Source: Aphrocallistes beatrix (lineage: Eukaryota; Porifera; Hexactinellida; Sceptrulophora; Aphrocallistidae). Taken from it: a stretch of DNA of 64,000 nt. The stretch covers positions 930,001 through 994,000 of the forward strand of contig OY725491.1 of assembly GCA_963281255.1 (NCBI GenBank), given 5' to 3'. The translations under genes and the position numbers were made by a program. The notes under the pieces were generated by a model. That model was not told where the DNA came from. It searched no databases and saw only the letters and a list, made by a program, of their open reading frames with translations. Below are positions 42,584 through 54,611 of this stretch, piece by piece; position 1 is the stretch's first letter, and the number at the start of each line of letters is the position of its first letter.

Positions 42584-43934
42584 CAGAGTGTCTCAAAAGT
42601 TTTTTCCGGTTTTATAATTAATCAAAATATTCCTTTTACATCAGTGCTTGCATTTAAACTCGCCCTTTTTTGATAATATTTAACTTGAGCGGTCATAATG
42701 TTTGAATGAAATACAAATCAATTGTATTTGTTAGCAGCTTGTGATTTTCTTGACCTCACTTCATCATCAATATAAAGTTTATATAATGGATGTCCAAAAT
42801 TCCAGAATTGGTCATAGATTACGTGCAATCGGTATGTTAAAATCTGGTATTAGCCAGAAACAGATTGCTCAGACCTTAGGAGTTACAGTTAAGACTGTTT
42901 GGAATTGGAAAACGAAGATTCTATCAGGCAAATCCATGGCGGACAAACCTCGGTCTGGGTGTCCAACACGGCTTTCTCGCGTTCCTAAAATCATTATCAG
43001 AAAATATCTAGGCAAACGTTAGCAGTCTACGCGAAAACTTGCTTGTATCGTTTCGAAAAATTCACAGAGTTAGTAAAGACACTATACATCGCTATTTAAG
43101 GAATACCATCGGAGCAAAGCCATACAAAAGACCTTCGCATCCAAAATAGTCAGAAAAACAGAAGGAATAGAGGCTACAATTCTGCCTTAGTCATAAATAT
43201 CGGGATGAACAGGATTGGAAAAGGGTTCTTTTTAGTGATGAGAGTTCTTTTGAACTTTTCCATCCAACAAATCGGCAGAACGATCTGGTTTGGAGTCAGA
43301 TTGCGCGAAACATTGAACATGTTCAAACAGTTAAATTCCCGCCTAAAATCATGGTCTGGGGGATGATGAGTGGCACTGGGCTCTCGGAACTCCATTTTCT
43401 TCCTCTCAAACAATCTGTAAACGCAGAATACTATATAAAAGAACTTTGGAGAAGTCCTGCCTTCCTACCTTGAAGAGAAGGAAAACTACAGGCCCAATGA
43501 CAGAACGGAAAATGTGTCGCTTGATGTCCGAGGCCATTTTTATGCAGGATGGGGCTCCTGCCCATACCGCCAAAAAGACGCAAACCTGGCTTTCCAATCA
43601 TATTCCAGGCTACTGGGCAAAAGGAATTTGGCCTAGCAATTCACCAGATTTAAATCCCATTGAAAATCTTTGGGCGATTATTCAAACAGAGCTTGATGTG
43701 ATCAGCCACTGAGACTAGCCACCAACTTGTCAGAGCTCGCTAATTACCTGAAAAATATCTGGAATGGACTCATGCCGTCGATTTTGGAGAATTTAATCTC
43801 AGGGATGCCTGCTCGAATTAATTCTTGTATCCAACTTAGAGGAGATTATATTGGCAAATCATGTAAGATTTCTATCTTATAGTTTACTAGTTATGGGTTT
43901 TAGTACAACCGGAAAAAACTTTTGAGACACCCTG
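42584..43934 (+). mobile_element. Tc1/mariner element, inactive
   Basis: Ends CAGAGTGTCTCAAAAGTTTT and the complement of CAGGGTGTCTCAAAAGTTTT, flanked by TA on both sides (42582-42583 and 43935-43936). The inside encodes a broken transposase. Length 1351 bp is normal for the superfamily. Confidence 0.93.
42786..43712 (+). pseudogene. Tc1/mariner transposase, decayed (DD37E-type spacing)
   Basis: The N-terminal helix-turn-helix is readable (MLKSGISQKQIAQTLGVTVK, KTVWNWKTKILSG) up to a stop at 43021. Catalytic pieces follow: LFSDESSF (first Asp), [16 protein letters not shown] (second Asp) and [11 protein letters not shown] (Glu). I count 37 residues between the second Asp and the Glu. In-frame stops near 43147 and 43470 and frame changes make it non-functional. 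Confidence 0.88.
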
Positions 43935-44120
43935 TAGAACTGGTACACCAGTAACTTGATATGTGATAATATCAGATACTATGCAGTACAAATTTGATAG
44001 TTCTAGTTCTACTGTATTAGTTCCACTTTATTCTATTCCTCCATTTTATTATTTAGAATAGAACTGTGAGATTTTATTGAACTCTGTCGATATACGAAAT
44101 AGAAGAATAGTGAAGGAATA

Positions 44121-45422
44121 ATGGCAACAAGTAGTCCAGGATCTGGTCCTGTTAGTTTGTTCCCAGTCAATAACAAACTCCAAAACAAAGTGAATTTGTT
44201 GAGAGAAGTGATTGACAGGAAGAAATTGGAAGTGAAGAGAGTGAGTAAAGAGATGAGAGATCTCATTGAGAAGAAAGAAGAGCAAACTATCCGAGAGTTG
44301 GAAGCTATTTGGGAACAAGTGAATGTCAGAATTGAAAACGAAGAGAAGGAAACTCAGAAATTGATTGAAGAAATCAATATGCAGAATAGCGAAATGCAAA
44401 AAATCTATGAAAAAATGGAAAACCTTTTCAAAGGAAAGAATCAAAGCTTAACTCCTCTAACTTTACTTCAAATATCTGAGAAAATCGATTCATTGAAAAG
44501 AGAAATGGACATTTCCATTCCTTATGTGAAGGTGACATGGAGAATCGATGAATTGAAAGGAGCTATAACTAGAATGTGTCGTTGTGGGGAACAGATTATC
44601 TCTTATAAGGAAGGAACTCCTTATCAACTGAAATGGAGTAAGTGTGAGAGAGGAAAGGGAGACAATCAACTTGAGAGCCCACGTGGTATAGCGACAAACT
44701 CAATGAATGGAAATATTTATGTAACTGACAGACCATCCCACAGAATTCAAATATTCTCGAAAGAAGGAGAATGGATCAGATCTGTGAAAGATGTCGAAAT
44801 GAAATATCCTGAAAATATTCTATTTCACAATAAATCAATCTACGTACAATGTTATAAAGTAATTCTGAAATTGAATGAATCCACTGAGAAGAAAGAAAAG
44901 TCTAAATCTTATGGTTTTATCATTGGCGGTATTTGTACAGACAATAATCATATTTATGTTGGTAAGTACAAAGGAATGCGTTTAATAGTCTTAACTCTCG
45001 ATTTGATTGAAGAAAACAGAATAACTCTACAAACTCAATTCTGTAACCAAGATGAAACTGAAATCAGAGATATATCTCTAACTCAAGAAGAATTCTACAT
45101 TTTGTTATTTGAAACAGACTATCCGATTCAAGCATTCTCTAGAGAAGGAGTTCTTACAAGATGTGTTGTTCAGAAAGATAGCATTCATAATGGTTGGTGT
45201 TTCTGTTTAGATCAACAACTAAACATATTTCTATCAGACTGTGGAGACTCTAAAGTGAAAATATTCTCCAATGAAGAGAAACTACTAACTCAGTTCGGAG
45301 AGAAAGGATCTGAGAAAGGACAGTTCTCTTGTCTACGAGGAATATCTGTAGATGAGTTAGGATGTGTTGTCACAGTAGATTTGAAGCAGCACGACATGCT
45401 ACAGACATTCTCTCCCTTCTAA
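44121..45422 (+). CDS. Coiled-coil/NHL-repeat protein (copy 2)
   Basis: 433 residues, start MATSSPGSGPV at 44121. Organisation is as in the copy at 40716: coiled coil, then NHL blades (RGIATNSMNGNIYVTDRPSH, LSDCGDSKVKIFSNEEKLL, FGEKGSEKGQFSCLRGISVD). The first ~205 nt and the stretch after ATATCTGAGAAAATCGATTC are nearly identical to copy 1, whereas residues about 69-115 of the coiled coil are unrelated (ENEEKETQKLIEEINMQN here), so the difference is a block rather than scattered. Both copies are open. Tandem duplication is the simplest explanation, with a mariner element now between them. Confidence 0.85.
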   Translation: MATSSPGSGPVSLFPVNNKLQNKVNLLREVIDRKKLEVKRVSKEMRDLIEKKEEQTIRELEAIWEQVNVRIENEEKETQKLIEEINMQNSEMQKIYEKMENLFKGKNQSLTPLTLLQISEKIDSLKREMDISIPYVKVTWRIDELKGAITRMCRCGEQIISYKEGTPYQLKWSKCERGKGDNQLESPRGIATNSMNGNIYVTDRPSHRIQIFSKEGEWIRSVKDVEMKYPENILFHNKSIYVQCYKVILKLNESTEKKEKSKSYGFIIGGICTDNNHIYVGKYKGMRLIVLTLDLIEENRITLQTQFCNQDETEIRDISLTQEEFYILLFETDYPIQAFSREGVLTRCVVQKDSIHNGWCFCLDQQLNIFLSDCGDSKVKIFSNEEKLLTQFGEKGSEKGQFSCLRGISVDELGCVVTVDLKQHDMLQTFSPF

Positions 45423-45778
45423 ACGTGTTTTTGAATTACAAGTAGTATTGAATTATTATTGAATTATCTAGGCCGAGTAATTATTTTAGTTTTAGTTTTG
45501 ATATTTTAGGATTTAAATGAATAAGTTTTATTTATATCTGTGCAGATACTTCGAAATTCTGACAGTAATCATTAACTTTTCTAGAATGGGATATCATGAG
45601 ATATTTCTTGAAACTTATTAAGGGACTCGAGCACTTTAATTTTTGGAACCTAAAAAAGGGCTGTCCTATACTAAATTTAGAATTTTTGACGAAAGTGTTT
45701 GTAATTGAAAGAATAATAACAACTCAGGTATGTATATGCCAATCGAAAGTGGTCAGTTAAGAAATCCAGCATCTAGAT

Positions 45779-45954
45779 CAGGTGTGTCAAACTCGAATCA
45801 GATAGTGGGCCAATTTCATAACCCCAGCTCTTCCCCCGGCCATGATAGAAATGAATAAATTTTGACTACTGATTCATTTAATTATAATATTTTTTCGCAA
45901 CTGGCTGGCGAGCCACCTCTGAGCAACCTGTGCGCCACCAGTTTGACACACCTG
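45779..45954. mobile_element. hAT-like non-autonomous element
   Basis: CAGGTGTGTCAAACTCG and complement; flanks ATCTAGAT and ATCTAGAG, 8 bp with one mismatch. Confidence 0.78.
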
Positions 45955-46059
45955 ATCTAGAGGGATACTTCCAAAACAACTCGTATGTACTTAGTTTATT
46001 AGCAATAGTATTAGTATTATCCATAGTATATTGATAATAGTTACAACTTAGGACATGTA

Positions 46060-46820
46060 TTAGGGCATTCAATAAGTTCTAATCCCAAATCTGTATCTCA
46101 AATGATGGTGAAAATAGGATATATTCAATTTGTCCATTGTATTCCTTAGGGGATTAGCTTCCAATTTGTATATTGGTTTATTATAAAAGGACAATTATTG
46201 TGGTTCCTACATTATATTTTTGTGCATCGGTTTAGGATAGTGTCGAAAAGTTGGAATCTTCCCATTGAAAATGACTTAAAACTAAATTTGGAGAATAAAA
46301 GTTGTGAAAATCGTAGAATAAGATCATTAAAAGGTGAAATAATTAAGAACCGATGTGAAAAAGTAATCGGGAGGTATTCAGTCGTATTGCCCGTAATGAA
46401 AAAAAATCATGCCACTTTTAGTGGATTTTTGATTAATTTTTTCCACTCAAAAAGTGGAACAATAATGGTAGTAAACACTTCAAAACACATTATTCCCTCA
46501 GCCTAAAACTAGAATACTTCAGAGAATTCAATTTATATGTTAGTTGATGAGTAGAATTCAATGGCGGATTCAGTTTTAATCTAAATCTGCTCAAAACTGA
46601 AATATATCAAAGGGAACCCCAAAATCACGTTCAAAGGCAGTGCCCTAAACCGATGTACAAAAATCTAATGTAGGAACGACAATAATTGTCCTTTTAAAAT
46701 AAACCAATATACAAATTGGAAGCTGATCCCCTAAAGAATACAATGGACAAATCGAAAATATCCTATTTTCACTATCATTTGAGATACAGATTTGGGATCA
46801 GTACTTATTGAATGTCCCAA
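46060..46820. mobile_element. Long-arm palindromic element (family U)
   Basis: TTAGGGCATTCAATAAGTTC at the left and a complement ending GAATGTCCCAA at the right; arms of about 150 bp. The middle has no conserved frame. Confidence 0.82.
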
Positions 46821-46846
46821 GTAAATTAAACAGCTAGAGAGATATA

Positions 46847-47017
46847 CAGTCGACTCCGCTTAATAGGGTCACTGTTTAATCGGGTCACTTTTGGCAGGAC
46901 CGGAATAGCTCTCACACATAGAAGCTAATACAAAATATTTTCGGTTAATAGGGTTCTCCGCTTAATCGGGGCAAAATGTCCTCTGACCGATGTGACTCTA
47001 TTAAGCGGAGTCGACTG
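46847..47017. mobile_element. Pogo-style element, family A
   Basis: CAGTCGACTCCGCTTAATAG and complement with TA on both sides; the cleanest copy in the window. Confidence 0.85.
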
Positions 47018-47211
47018 TACTTCGAAAACAACTCACTTTATTAGCAATACAAGAGTATTAGTGATATTATCCATAGTATACTGTTATTAGTTGGGAGATA
47101 TTAGCTATTTTGACTGTAGATATTCGGATCAGTTTAAACTGATATGGCATAGCAATACATCAGAAATATTTTAATTAAGATTTAACTTTTCTGACCCGCG
47201 AAAATGAACTA

Positions 47212-47381
47212 CAGTCAGGGTCGCTTATTGTGAACCACCAGGGGACCAAAAATCTGTTCATAATAGAGATACTTCATATTAAGCGAACTTGATTCAATAC
47301 AAATCCTATCTAAAAAATTGAAATTGGGACCAGGAGATTAGTTCATAATAAACGAATGTTCATATTAAGCGACCCTGACTG
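47212..47381. mobile_element. Pogo-style element, family C
   Basis: CAGTCAGGGTCGCTTATTGT and AAGCGACCCTGACTG; uninterrupted. Confidence 0.85.
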
Positions 47382-48626
47382 TATTGTGCAAAGATAGAAT
47401 ATTGTTGTGTGTTGTTTTTGTTTACTGTCTTGAATTACATAAACACGTGTACATATATTACTTCATTTAATCCTACAGAAGCTTTGTCTATCAAAAAACT
47501 GAAAAAATCCATTATCAAATTGCACAGACATTGCCTGATACATTTGGTAGAATAATAAGTTAATTATTGTAATCTGACTATCTCTAACTTTACAATTAAA
47601 TCAGCTGACTAAAGACACTCAGCTGTCTGTTTACGACTATAAAGTTTTATTTGACCGAAGCAGGTACACATCTGTTTTTCTTGCATAAACTGTTTCTTCT
47701 TAAAATGATTTTGTCTAACAACTGGATACTCTGTAGAGATGTGTTGTTTATATGGCAGAATAATAACTCCATTTGATCTCCTTTTATGGAAAACTGGATA
47801 CGGAACTATGTCAAACACCTATCCGGATTAGAAATAATTAACTTTCATTGATAAAGTTTTAAACCGAAATGATATTTGTGTTCAAGGTCAGTAACTGTAA
47901 CTGAACACAGTCAATCATATTAACTTATATCGAATTCAAAATAGTAAGTTATTCTGAATCTGATAAATTTAGATTGAAACATGGTACGTAATTGTAAGAA
48001 CGGGAGATATTAATTTTGAAAGCGTTAGTTTTTTCATTTTCATCTTGAGTTTGTTTCCAGTTATTTAGATGTCATGTTGAGTTCAATGATATCTCTTCTT
48101 TCCTGTTAGAGAGCCTATCTCTATATTTAGAAATTCGAGTAGATCTGATGTCCTAGCTTCTACGTAGATTGTCTGACGTGTCAGAATTTGTCCTATTTAT
48201 AAACTGTGAGTGTCATTGTGTAAGGATAATGTTTAAAGTGACGTATATCTCCTTGGCAGAACTTTTATGTGGACTACGTTATACATATATGCGTAACGAA
48301 GGAATGTATCGCTAATTCCGTACCTACTATCTAACTCTACCCGCTCGTTAATTAGTTAATTAATTATTCTGTTAGATATTCTATTTCGGGTCGTTCTTTT
48401 ATATGATATCTGTCTTGATGACAGTGGCCTACTTTGGAATGTGTACTGTCTACACAGTTTCTTTGAGTGACGCGTCCATGGTTTGATAGTACTGTATTTG
48501 ACTATAAATTCAGAACACATCACTTTAGATGCTAGATATCTGTATTGAGAATTAGGACATATTTTTGTAAATAAATTTTATAACACGTTTAGGAATTGTG
48601 AACATTTATAAAATTTATTTTTGGGA
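47382..48626. other. Spacer and presumed 5' region of the Raf gene
   Basis: No conserved frame or repeat is recognised. The Raf promoter and 5' UTR are expected here but no element can be named. Confidence 0.4.
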
Positions 48627-51600
48627 ATGGTTTCTACTGTGATGCAAATGAATGGATCTTGTTACGGAAATATTGATTTGAACGAGCAGAGTCCAGAAAT
48701 TCACGATCTGCTCCATGAGAATAGAGTTGATGAGAATGAAGAAGAGATTCACAGTGTGAGTTATCTTTGAAATAATGTTTTTTGTTCGTTTCCTCGCTGT
48801 AAATTCAGTGACTATTTTGCGTTGAATTCGATTATTTGTATGTTTTCTTCCTACTTGGCTATCAAATAACTTTCCCCTCTCATTTGTTATTATAAACGAA
48901 TCGATTATTTACCAGAATTCATCATATTTTGAAGCGTTACTAACATTCCTATTCCAGAAACAAAGCGAGTGCCTATTCGAATTGTTTCAACAAGACACCG
49001 AAACCATTGTAACTGCCAGCCATACGGTTTGTCTAATTTCACAAGGTTCCTATTTTCAGATTCATATCTGTCATCCAAACCACAAATACCACTATCTTCA
49101 ATTCCGTTTCTAAAATTCGATTCTTGAAACTAGGTTTCCGATCAATTCAGCTGAAATCCCCTAAAATTCGCCAGGCTTCTCTCAGCAATATTGTCTTCCA
49201 TTCATTCACATATTCTGCATTCCTATCATGCCTTACAATCGAATGAAAGGCACTGGCTTCAATCTGTAGATAGAATTGAGAATGATTCACAGGACAGCTT
49301 GGTAACTCAGGTTGCCATTCCTTGACTCGATATTTCGAATATATACAAGATAACTTATTCGGAGTAATGTCTATTCCAATATGAAGTGTCTTTAACTCGG
49401 ATTCGCTGTGTGAATCAAAGTTCGCCGAATCCTAGCAATCCCGTTAGTCAAGCATATTAGCATTATTATAGCACGAGTGGAATAGTATGTGAAATATCGA
49501 ATTTGAATTGGAGGGCAAAGTACTTGTACTAACTGATAGTTTATAGTTTAGTTCAGTGGAATATCATCATTACTCTTCTCAAACACTTCCATATTAGGCG
49601 ATATAGTACATTGAACGTAGTTTTCTTTGGGGATTCTGATTTGTGAGCATTGTACTATTAGCTAGGCTAATGCATGGGATTCGACTTTCGTATTCTTGAT
49701 TTAATAAAGTTTGGATTCATATAGCACTGTTATAGGACTTCTGTTGCGCAATATGCTTATATTTACGAGATAATGTATTGGAGCATATGTCTTTTACCTC
49801 ATTTATCTATCACCTGATGGAAAATTATATTTCAGTTATGAGAGACTTTTCAATAAATGTCACTGATGAATGTGAATGGAAAAAGAGAATAAGTTTTTTC
49901 TAAGGAGTAATAAGAATATATTTGGACCCCTTTGGGGGCTAATATTGAGTGACTGGCTCTATTCGGGTCCGTATATTACGATGTTATGCACGTCAATCGG
50001 ATTTCCAATTATTGATATTCTGTTCCGCTACACTCGTTCTATTCTCATATTCAATTTATTAGATTCAATTGATATCAGTTATTTGGTATTTGACCATGTA
50101 AGAAATCTTTTGTATAAAAAATCCATTTATTTTAATATTTTATGAACTCAAATATCGTTCCCAAAATATACTTAAATAAATCTTTAGTTTATATTGCGTT
50201 GTAGTCTTGAATGTTCGATAATTTATTCTTAATCAATTCCCTGAATCATGATTTTTATTTTTTTGTCTTTCTTAGAAAGAACTCTTCGAGATGATAAAGA
50301 AACAAGAGATTGACTACGGGGTATGTGAGTTTGATATCTTGAAATGACTTTCAACAGTCACATTGTATTGAGATAACATTTAGTTGCGTCCATCTCATTC
50401 TCTTACAGGACATTACAGTAGTAGTTCGGTACTAGATTCCGCACTTAGGAGTCTCGTCATTCTGAGTGTGACCGTATATGCGGCATCAGTTGATAAACTC
50501 TCTAATTAACTTAAGCATGAAATTTTACGGTTTGGTTATAATAGCATTGTACGTGGCTGTGTGATTACAGCTAGCAAGTTTTGCTCGAATAAATTTATGG
50601 TTTGTAAAGCCATTTGGTGTCTGTTATTGGTATATGAATTCTACACTGACTATAGGATATGTCTTGGTAATCAGAGGACATTCAAATAACTCTACATCTT
50701 TATACTCATGCAATATTTCCTAACTATAAACCAATTTGAAACTATATGAATTTTCAACCTAGTTTACCATGGCGATGAAAATGTGGTTTAAGAATGTTTA
50801 ATTAATTATTCTGGAGAGTAATGATCCTTGTTTAGGGATAGCCCACATTCTAAAACTGCTCGCAATGCAAGCTCCACCACGTCTGTTGTCAAGTAATCCT
50901 ACAACGGTATGTCGTAAACACTAAACAGGTGTGTATGCTGATCTCATTTCAGCCATAAGAACATTTGAAATTGTGATTAATATCTCTTACAACACCAAAT
51001 ACATTAAACTTAATCAAGCGAGTATTTGCTTACAGGGCCGTAATGCATAGAATTATCATGGGCGGATATTAGGTCATATAACTAGATCAAGTAGTCATAT
51101 CTGATTTCTTGCAAAAATTAATGAGACGAAGTTCTCTCTGTTGATTTCGAATGAGTAATATTAAATTTTCTCAGGTACACTGCATTCCATGCATACCGAT
51201 ACTCTCTCTCAAATTGGGTGGTAATAGTTAGACCTTTCTCCTACACCCATTTTGAAAACTATTCGAAGTATGCTATCACTGGGTGTGCGCTGCTATATGA
51301 ACACATGGGACAGGGCATTGATTACGTTTCTCTGTTCTCTAATTAGATTGCACCATTTGTATGACTTGTATTGTTCTAGTTTCATTACAGAAATATCTAT
51401 CCTAGCCTGTCTAACTACACCAGTGAGATTAATGCCACTTTTACCTGGGGTCTTTTCTATTGATAGTCTGGACCCCAAATTTATATGGCTTCCCCGCCCA
51501 AAATGGCTTAGACAGGAAATGACGCAACACATTCCTGGTATAGGCGGGGTTAATTGAGACAACACAAGTAGAACACATGCACAATGAAAATATCAAAGAT

Positions 51601-54600
51601 TTCTTGTCATTTACTTGAACTAAGTCTGAACTCGTTAGGTAATTACGTCATTAGAGAGATGACGCACCTCATTCTATGCTGTGACTGTACTAATTTTAAA
51701 CGTTTCATATTCATTATTAATTAGTTTTTCACTGTTTCTGTGTTGATAAATTCGACGTGTGCAGACGATGATTTTTCACTGAATGTACCAAAATCGCGAT
51801 TTCCGCTCCCCAAGTTGAGTTACTTTTACATTCACACCGGATAGGATTACTTTCCTGCTTTCTGAGATAAACTTACACACATTGTTTCAACCATAGTACA
51901 TGGATTGCTCTGACCTAATAAGTACTGTATTTAATTAACATTGCAGATTCTATTTTAAGAAAAAATTAATGGTGAATTTACTTACTCTGAACAGACATGT
52001 ATACTGACACATGGTTAGTTTATTTGCCATCATTATTCCCTGATCTATCTTGATCCTTACTAGTCTCGACTTAACACGTGTTTGAACTCACTGCAAGAAC
52101 CAATGAAGTCTCTGAGACTAGACTGGAGAGTATCATGAGTTTGCTCCTTTCATGGAGAATTATCCATAGCAGAAGGACCGATGGATAATAGGAAGCATCC
52201 TTCTATATTTAAATCTAAAATTCTGCAACTTTCCTTCTCCATTTTTGGATAATTCATTATCTCTAAGTATAATTTCATCATAATAAACATAAGGACATTA
52301 GATCTCACACAGTAGTACTATATTTCTTCAAATTTGCATTAGTTCTAGATCATATAATTACTCTTGAACATATCCATTAGTCGTCTCCTGAGTTCAGATC
52401 ATCCTACGATCGATCGCATACGTACACACATGCGTAGAATATGATTGTCTCTGAGAATGGAGTTAGAGTATGTTTATCGAATAGGTGGAAAGCAAGGGCT
52501 TATCTAGGACCGCGAGACGCTCCTTTAGGCGTATGACTTTAAACCCGAAATGTTTTATGAGCGTGAAAATTTAGAATATCACCCAATGTATCCTATACAG
52601 TAGACATCGGTTAGTACGTACTCGGATAATACGTTCTTCGGTTTAGTACGTACTCCTTTCTCTGAACCAAAATTCATCTATAATATAGATTTCTATGTGG
52701 TATAAACTCGGTTAGTACGTACTTACAGATAGTACGTACTAATAATTCCTTCCCGAAAGGGTACGTCTTATCCGAGTTCTACTGTATTAGAATGTCATTT
52801 ATCGATTTAGGCGTATGAAAATTTATGGGTTTGAGAATAGGAGTGTATCTCTGGAGGGCTGTATAATACTCCGTGTGAAGGAGAAATTTTAGAATAAAAC
52901 ATCCAGACTCCTTTGGACCCTATGCTATTTCACTAAAGCATGCATCCCTTAACAACCTCTTGTCATCCGAATTGTATTGAATTAGTCATCACTGTGAGTT
53001 GTACAGCACAAGATTATTGTCTGAGAAATAATTTGCTAATTAAGAATATTATTAACATATCAAAGTCTAGTACATGGGTGATTAGAATCTCGGCTTGATG
53101 ACTCCTGATTCTGAATCCTGCCACGTGTATAGAATGTTGTAGGATTGGATTCTCGTTACTCTAGTGAAAGAATGCTCTTAGCTCTGAGCAACGATAACAT
53201 TATTTATTTGAATTAAGGAAATATGTGGTACCCATTAGTGCATGATATTAATTATTAGATAGAACTAAGGCTAGTTTCTTTGTCTTATTTTATACCGAAT
53301 TGAATCTATTGTATCTCATTTCAATCCGTTCATGCCAGCTCTTCATGCTACGATTTTATTTCCCATTCCTTTATCCTACTATGCAGAATTAATCACTGGA
53401 ATAATGAAGTAATACAGGTGACTCCGCTTAATCGGGACACTTTGGTCCCGGATATTTTGTCCCGATTAAGCGGAGTTCCCAATTAACTGATGAAATTTAG
53501 TATTAGCTTCTATGTATGGGAATCATTCCGTTCCTGGAGACTTGTCCCGATTAAGCGGAGTTCCCAATTAACTGATGAAATTTAGTATTAGCTTCTATGT
53601 ATGGGAATCATTCCGTTCCTGGAGACTTGTCCCGATTAAGCGGAGTTCCCAATTAACTGATGAAATTTAGTATTAGCTTCTATGATTGGGAATCATTCCG
53701 TTCCTGGAGACTTGTCCCGATTAAGCGGAGTTCCCAATTAACTGATGAAATTTAGTATTAGCTTCTATGTATGGGAATCATTCCATTCCTGGAGACTTGT
53801 CCCGATTAAGCGGAGTTCCCAATTAACTGATGAAATTTAGTATTAGCTTCTATGATTGGGAATCATTCCGTTCCTGGAGACTTGTCCCGATTAAGCGGAG
53901 TTCCCAATTAACTGATGAAATTTAGTATTAGCTTCTATGTATGGGAATCATTCCGTTCCTGGAGACTTGTCCCGATTAAGCGGAGTTGACTGTATTTCAA
54001 TAATCTAAATGTATACAATTGTTAAGGTTACTGAAGACACAGAACTGATCAATTCCCCTGAATTCCTCGACCTCAACCCGATTCCCTCTGGGGACTCCAG
54101 CCCTGCTTCTCGGTCTGGACACTCCTCCAGTCCCCTCATCATCTCAACTCCCAACACCCCCGGCAACAACTACAGTTGCTGCGACTCAGCTTCCTCCACC
54201 AACAGCCGATTTGTGTACCCCTGTGGGGCGACAACTCCTGAAGGGAACAACGGAGGACTTGTGAGTTGGAGATTTAGCTGTTACATTTTGTGATTCTCAA
54301 TACTATTCGTGAGATGAATAAAACTGAATGGTCTGCATCCAAATATATTCCAAATATTTATTAAATTGAAAACCTCACCAAATCCATAAAAAAATATCCG
54401 CTAGCAAATTTTAAAATAATAAAATATATAAATTATTTAAAGAAGGATATTTTCAGTAAATTCGGTAAGGAAAAATTATTAATTTTGTTATATTTATAGT
54501 CACCACGACCTTTTCACGGCAAACAGAGCACCACTATCACTCCTCCGGGACACGTGTATGGCAGAGCAGAATCCCACACACCCTTCGCTACTCCCTCCAG

Positions 54601-54611
54601 TCCTTGTCCAG
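48627..54611 (+). CDS. Raf exons 1-5: acidic N-terminus and Ser/Pro-rich linker
   Basis: Exon 1 begins ATG GTT TCT at 48627 and ends AGT before GTGAGT. Exon 2 gives KQSECLFELFQQDTETIV, exon 3 KELFEMIKKQEIDYG, exon 4 a Ser/Pro/Asn-rich segment (SPASRSGHSSSPLIISTPN), exon 5 PRPFHGKQSTTITPPGHVY. All junctions keep the frame. The short amphipathic helix of exon 3 sits where B-Raf has its N-terminal coiled helix, but similarity is weak. Confidence 0.7.

Larger units (their letters stand above)
50321..54026 (+). other. 3.7-kb Raf intron
   Basis: 51443-51560 is a family R fragment; 52505-52895 is a family O element in reverse orientation split by family F (52598-52784); 53415-53992 is an expanded family B array ending 34 bp before exon 4. 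A possible exon near 50835 was examined and dismissed because its open frame ends in TAA before any donor. Confidence 0.6.

Noticed and set aside
46198..46506. 102-codon frame
   Set aside because: Lies within the long-arm palindromic element 46060-46820 and has no recognisable motif.
47609..47818. 69-codon minus-strand frame upstream of Raf
   Set aside because: No similarity, no splice context, composition as in the surrounding spacer.
49876..50145. 89-codon frame in a Raf intron
   Set aside because: Hydrophobic by chance from AT-rich sequence; no domain, no splice sites joining the Raf frame.
50835..50915. Possible extra Raf exon after TTTAG, ending near a GTATGT
   Set aside because: No frame stays open: two end at once and the third reaches TAA before the donor.
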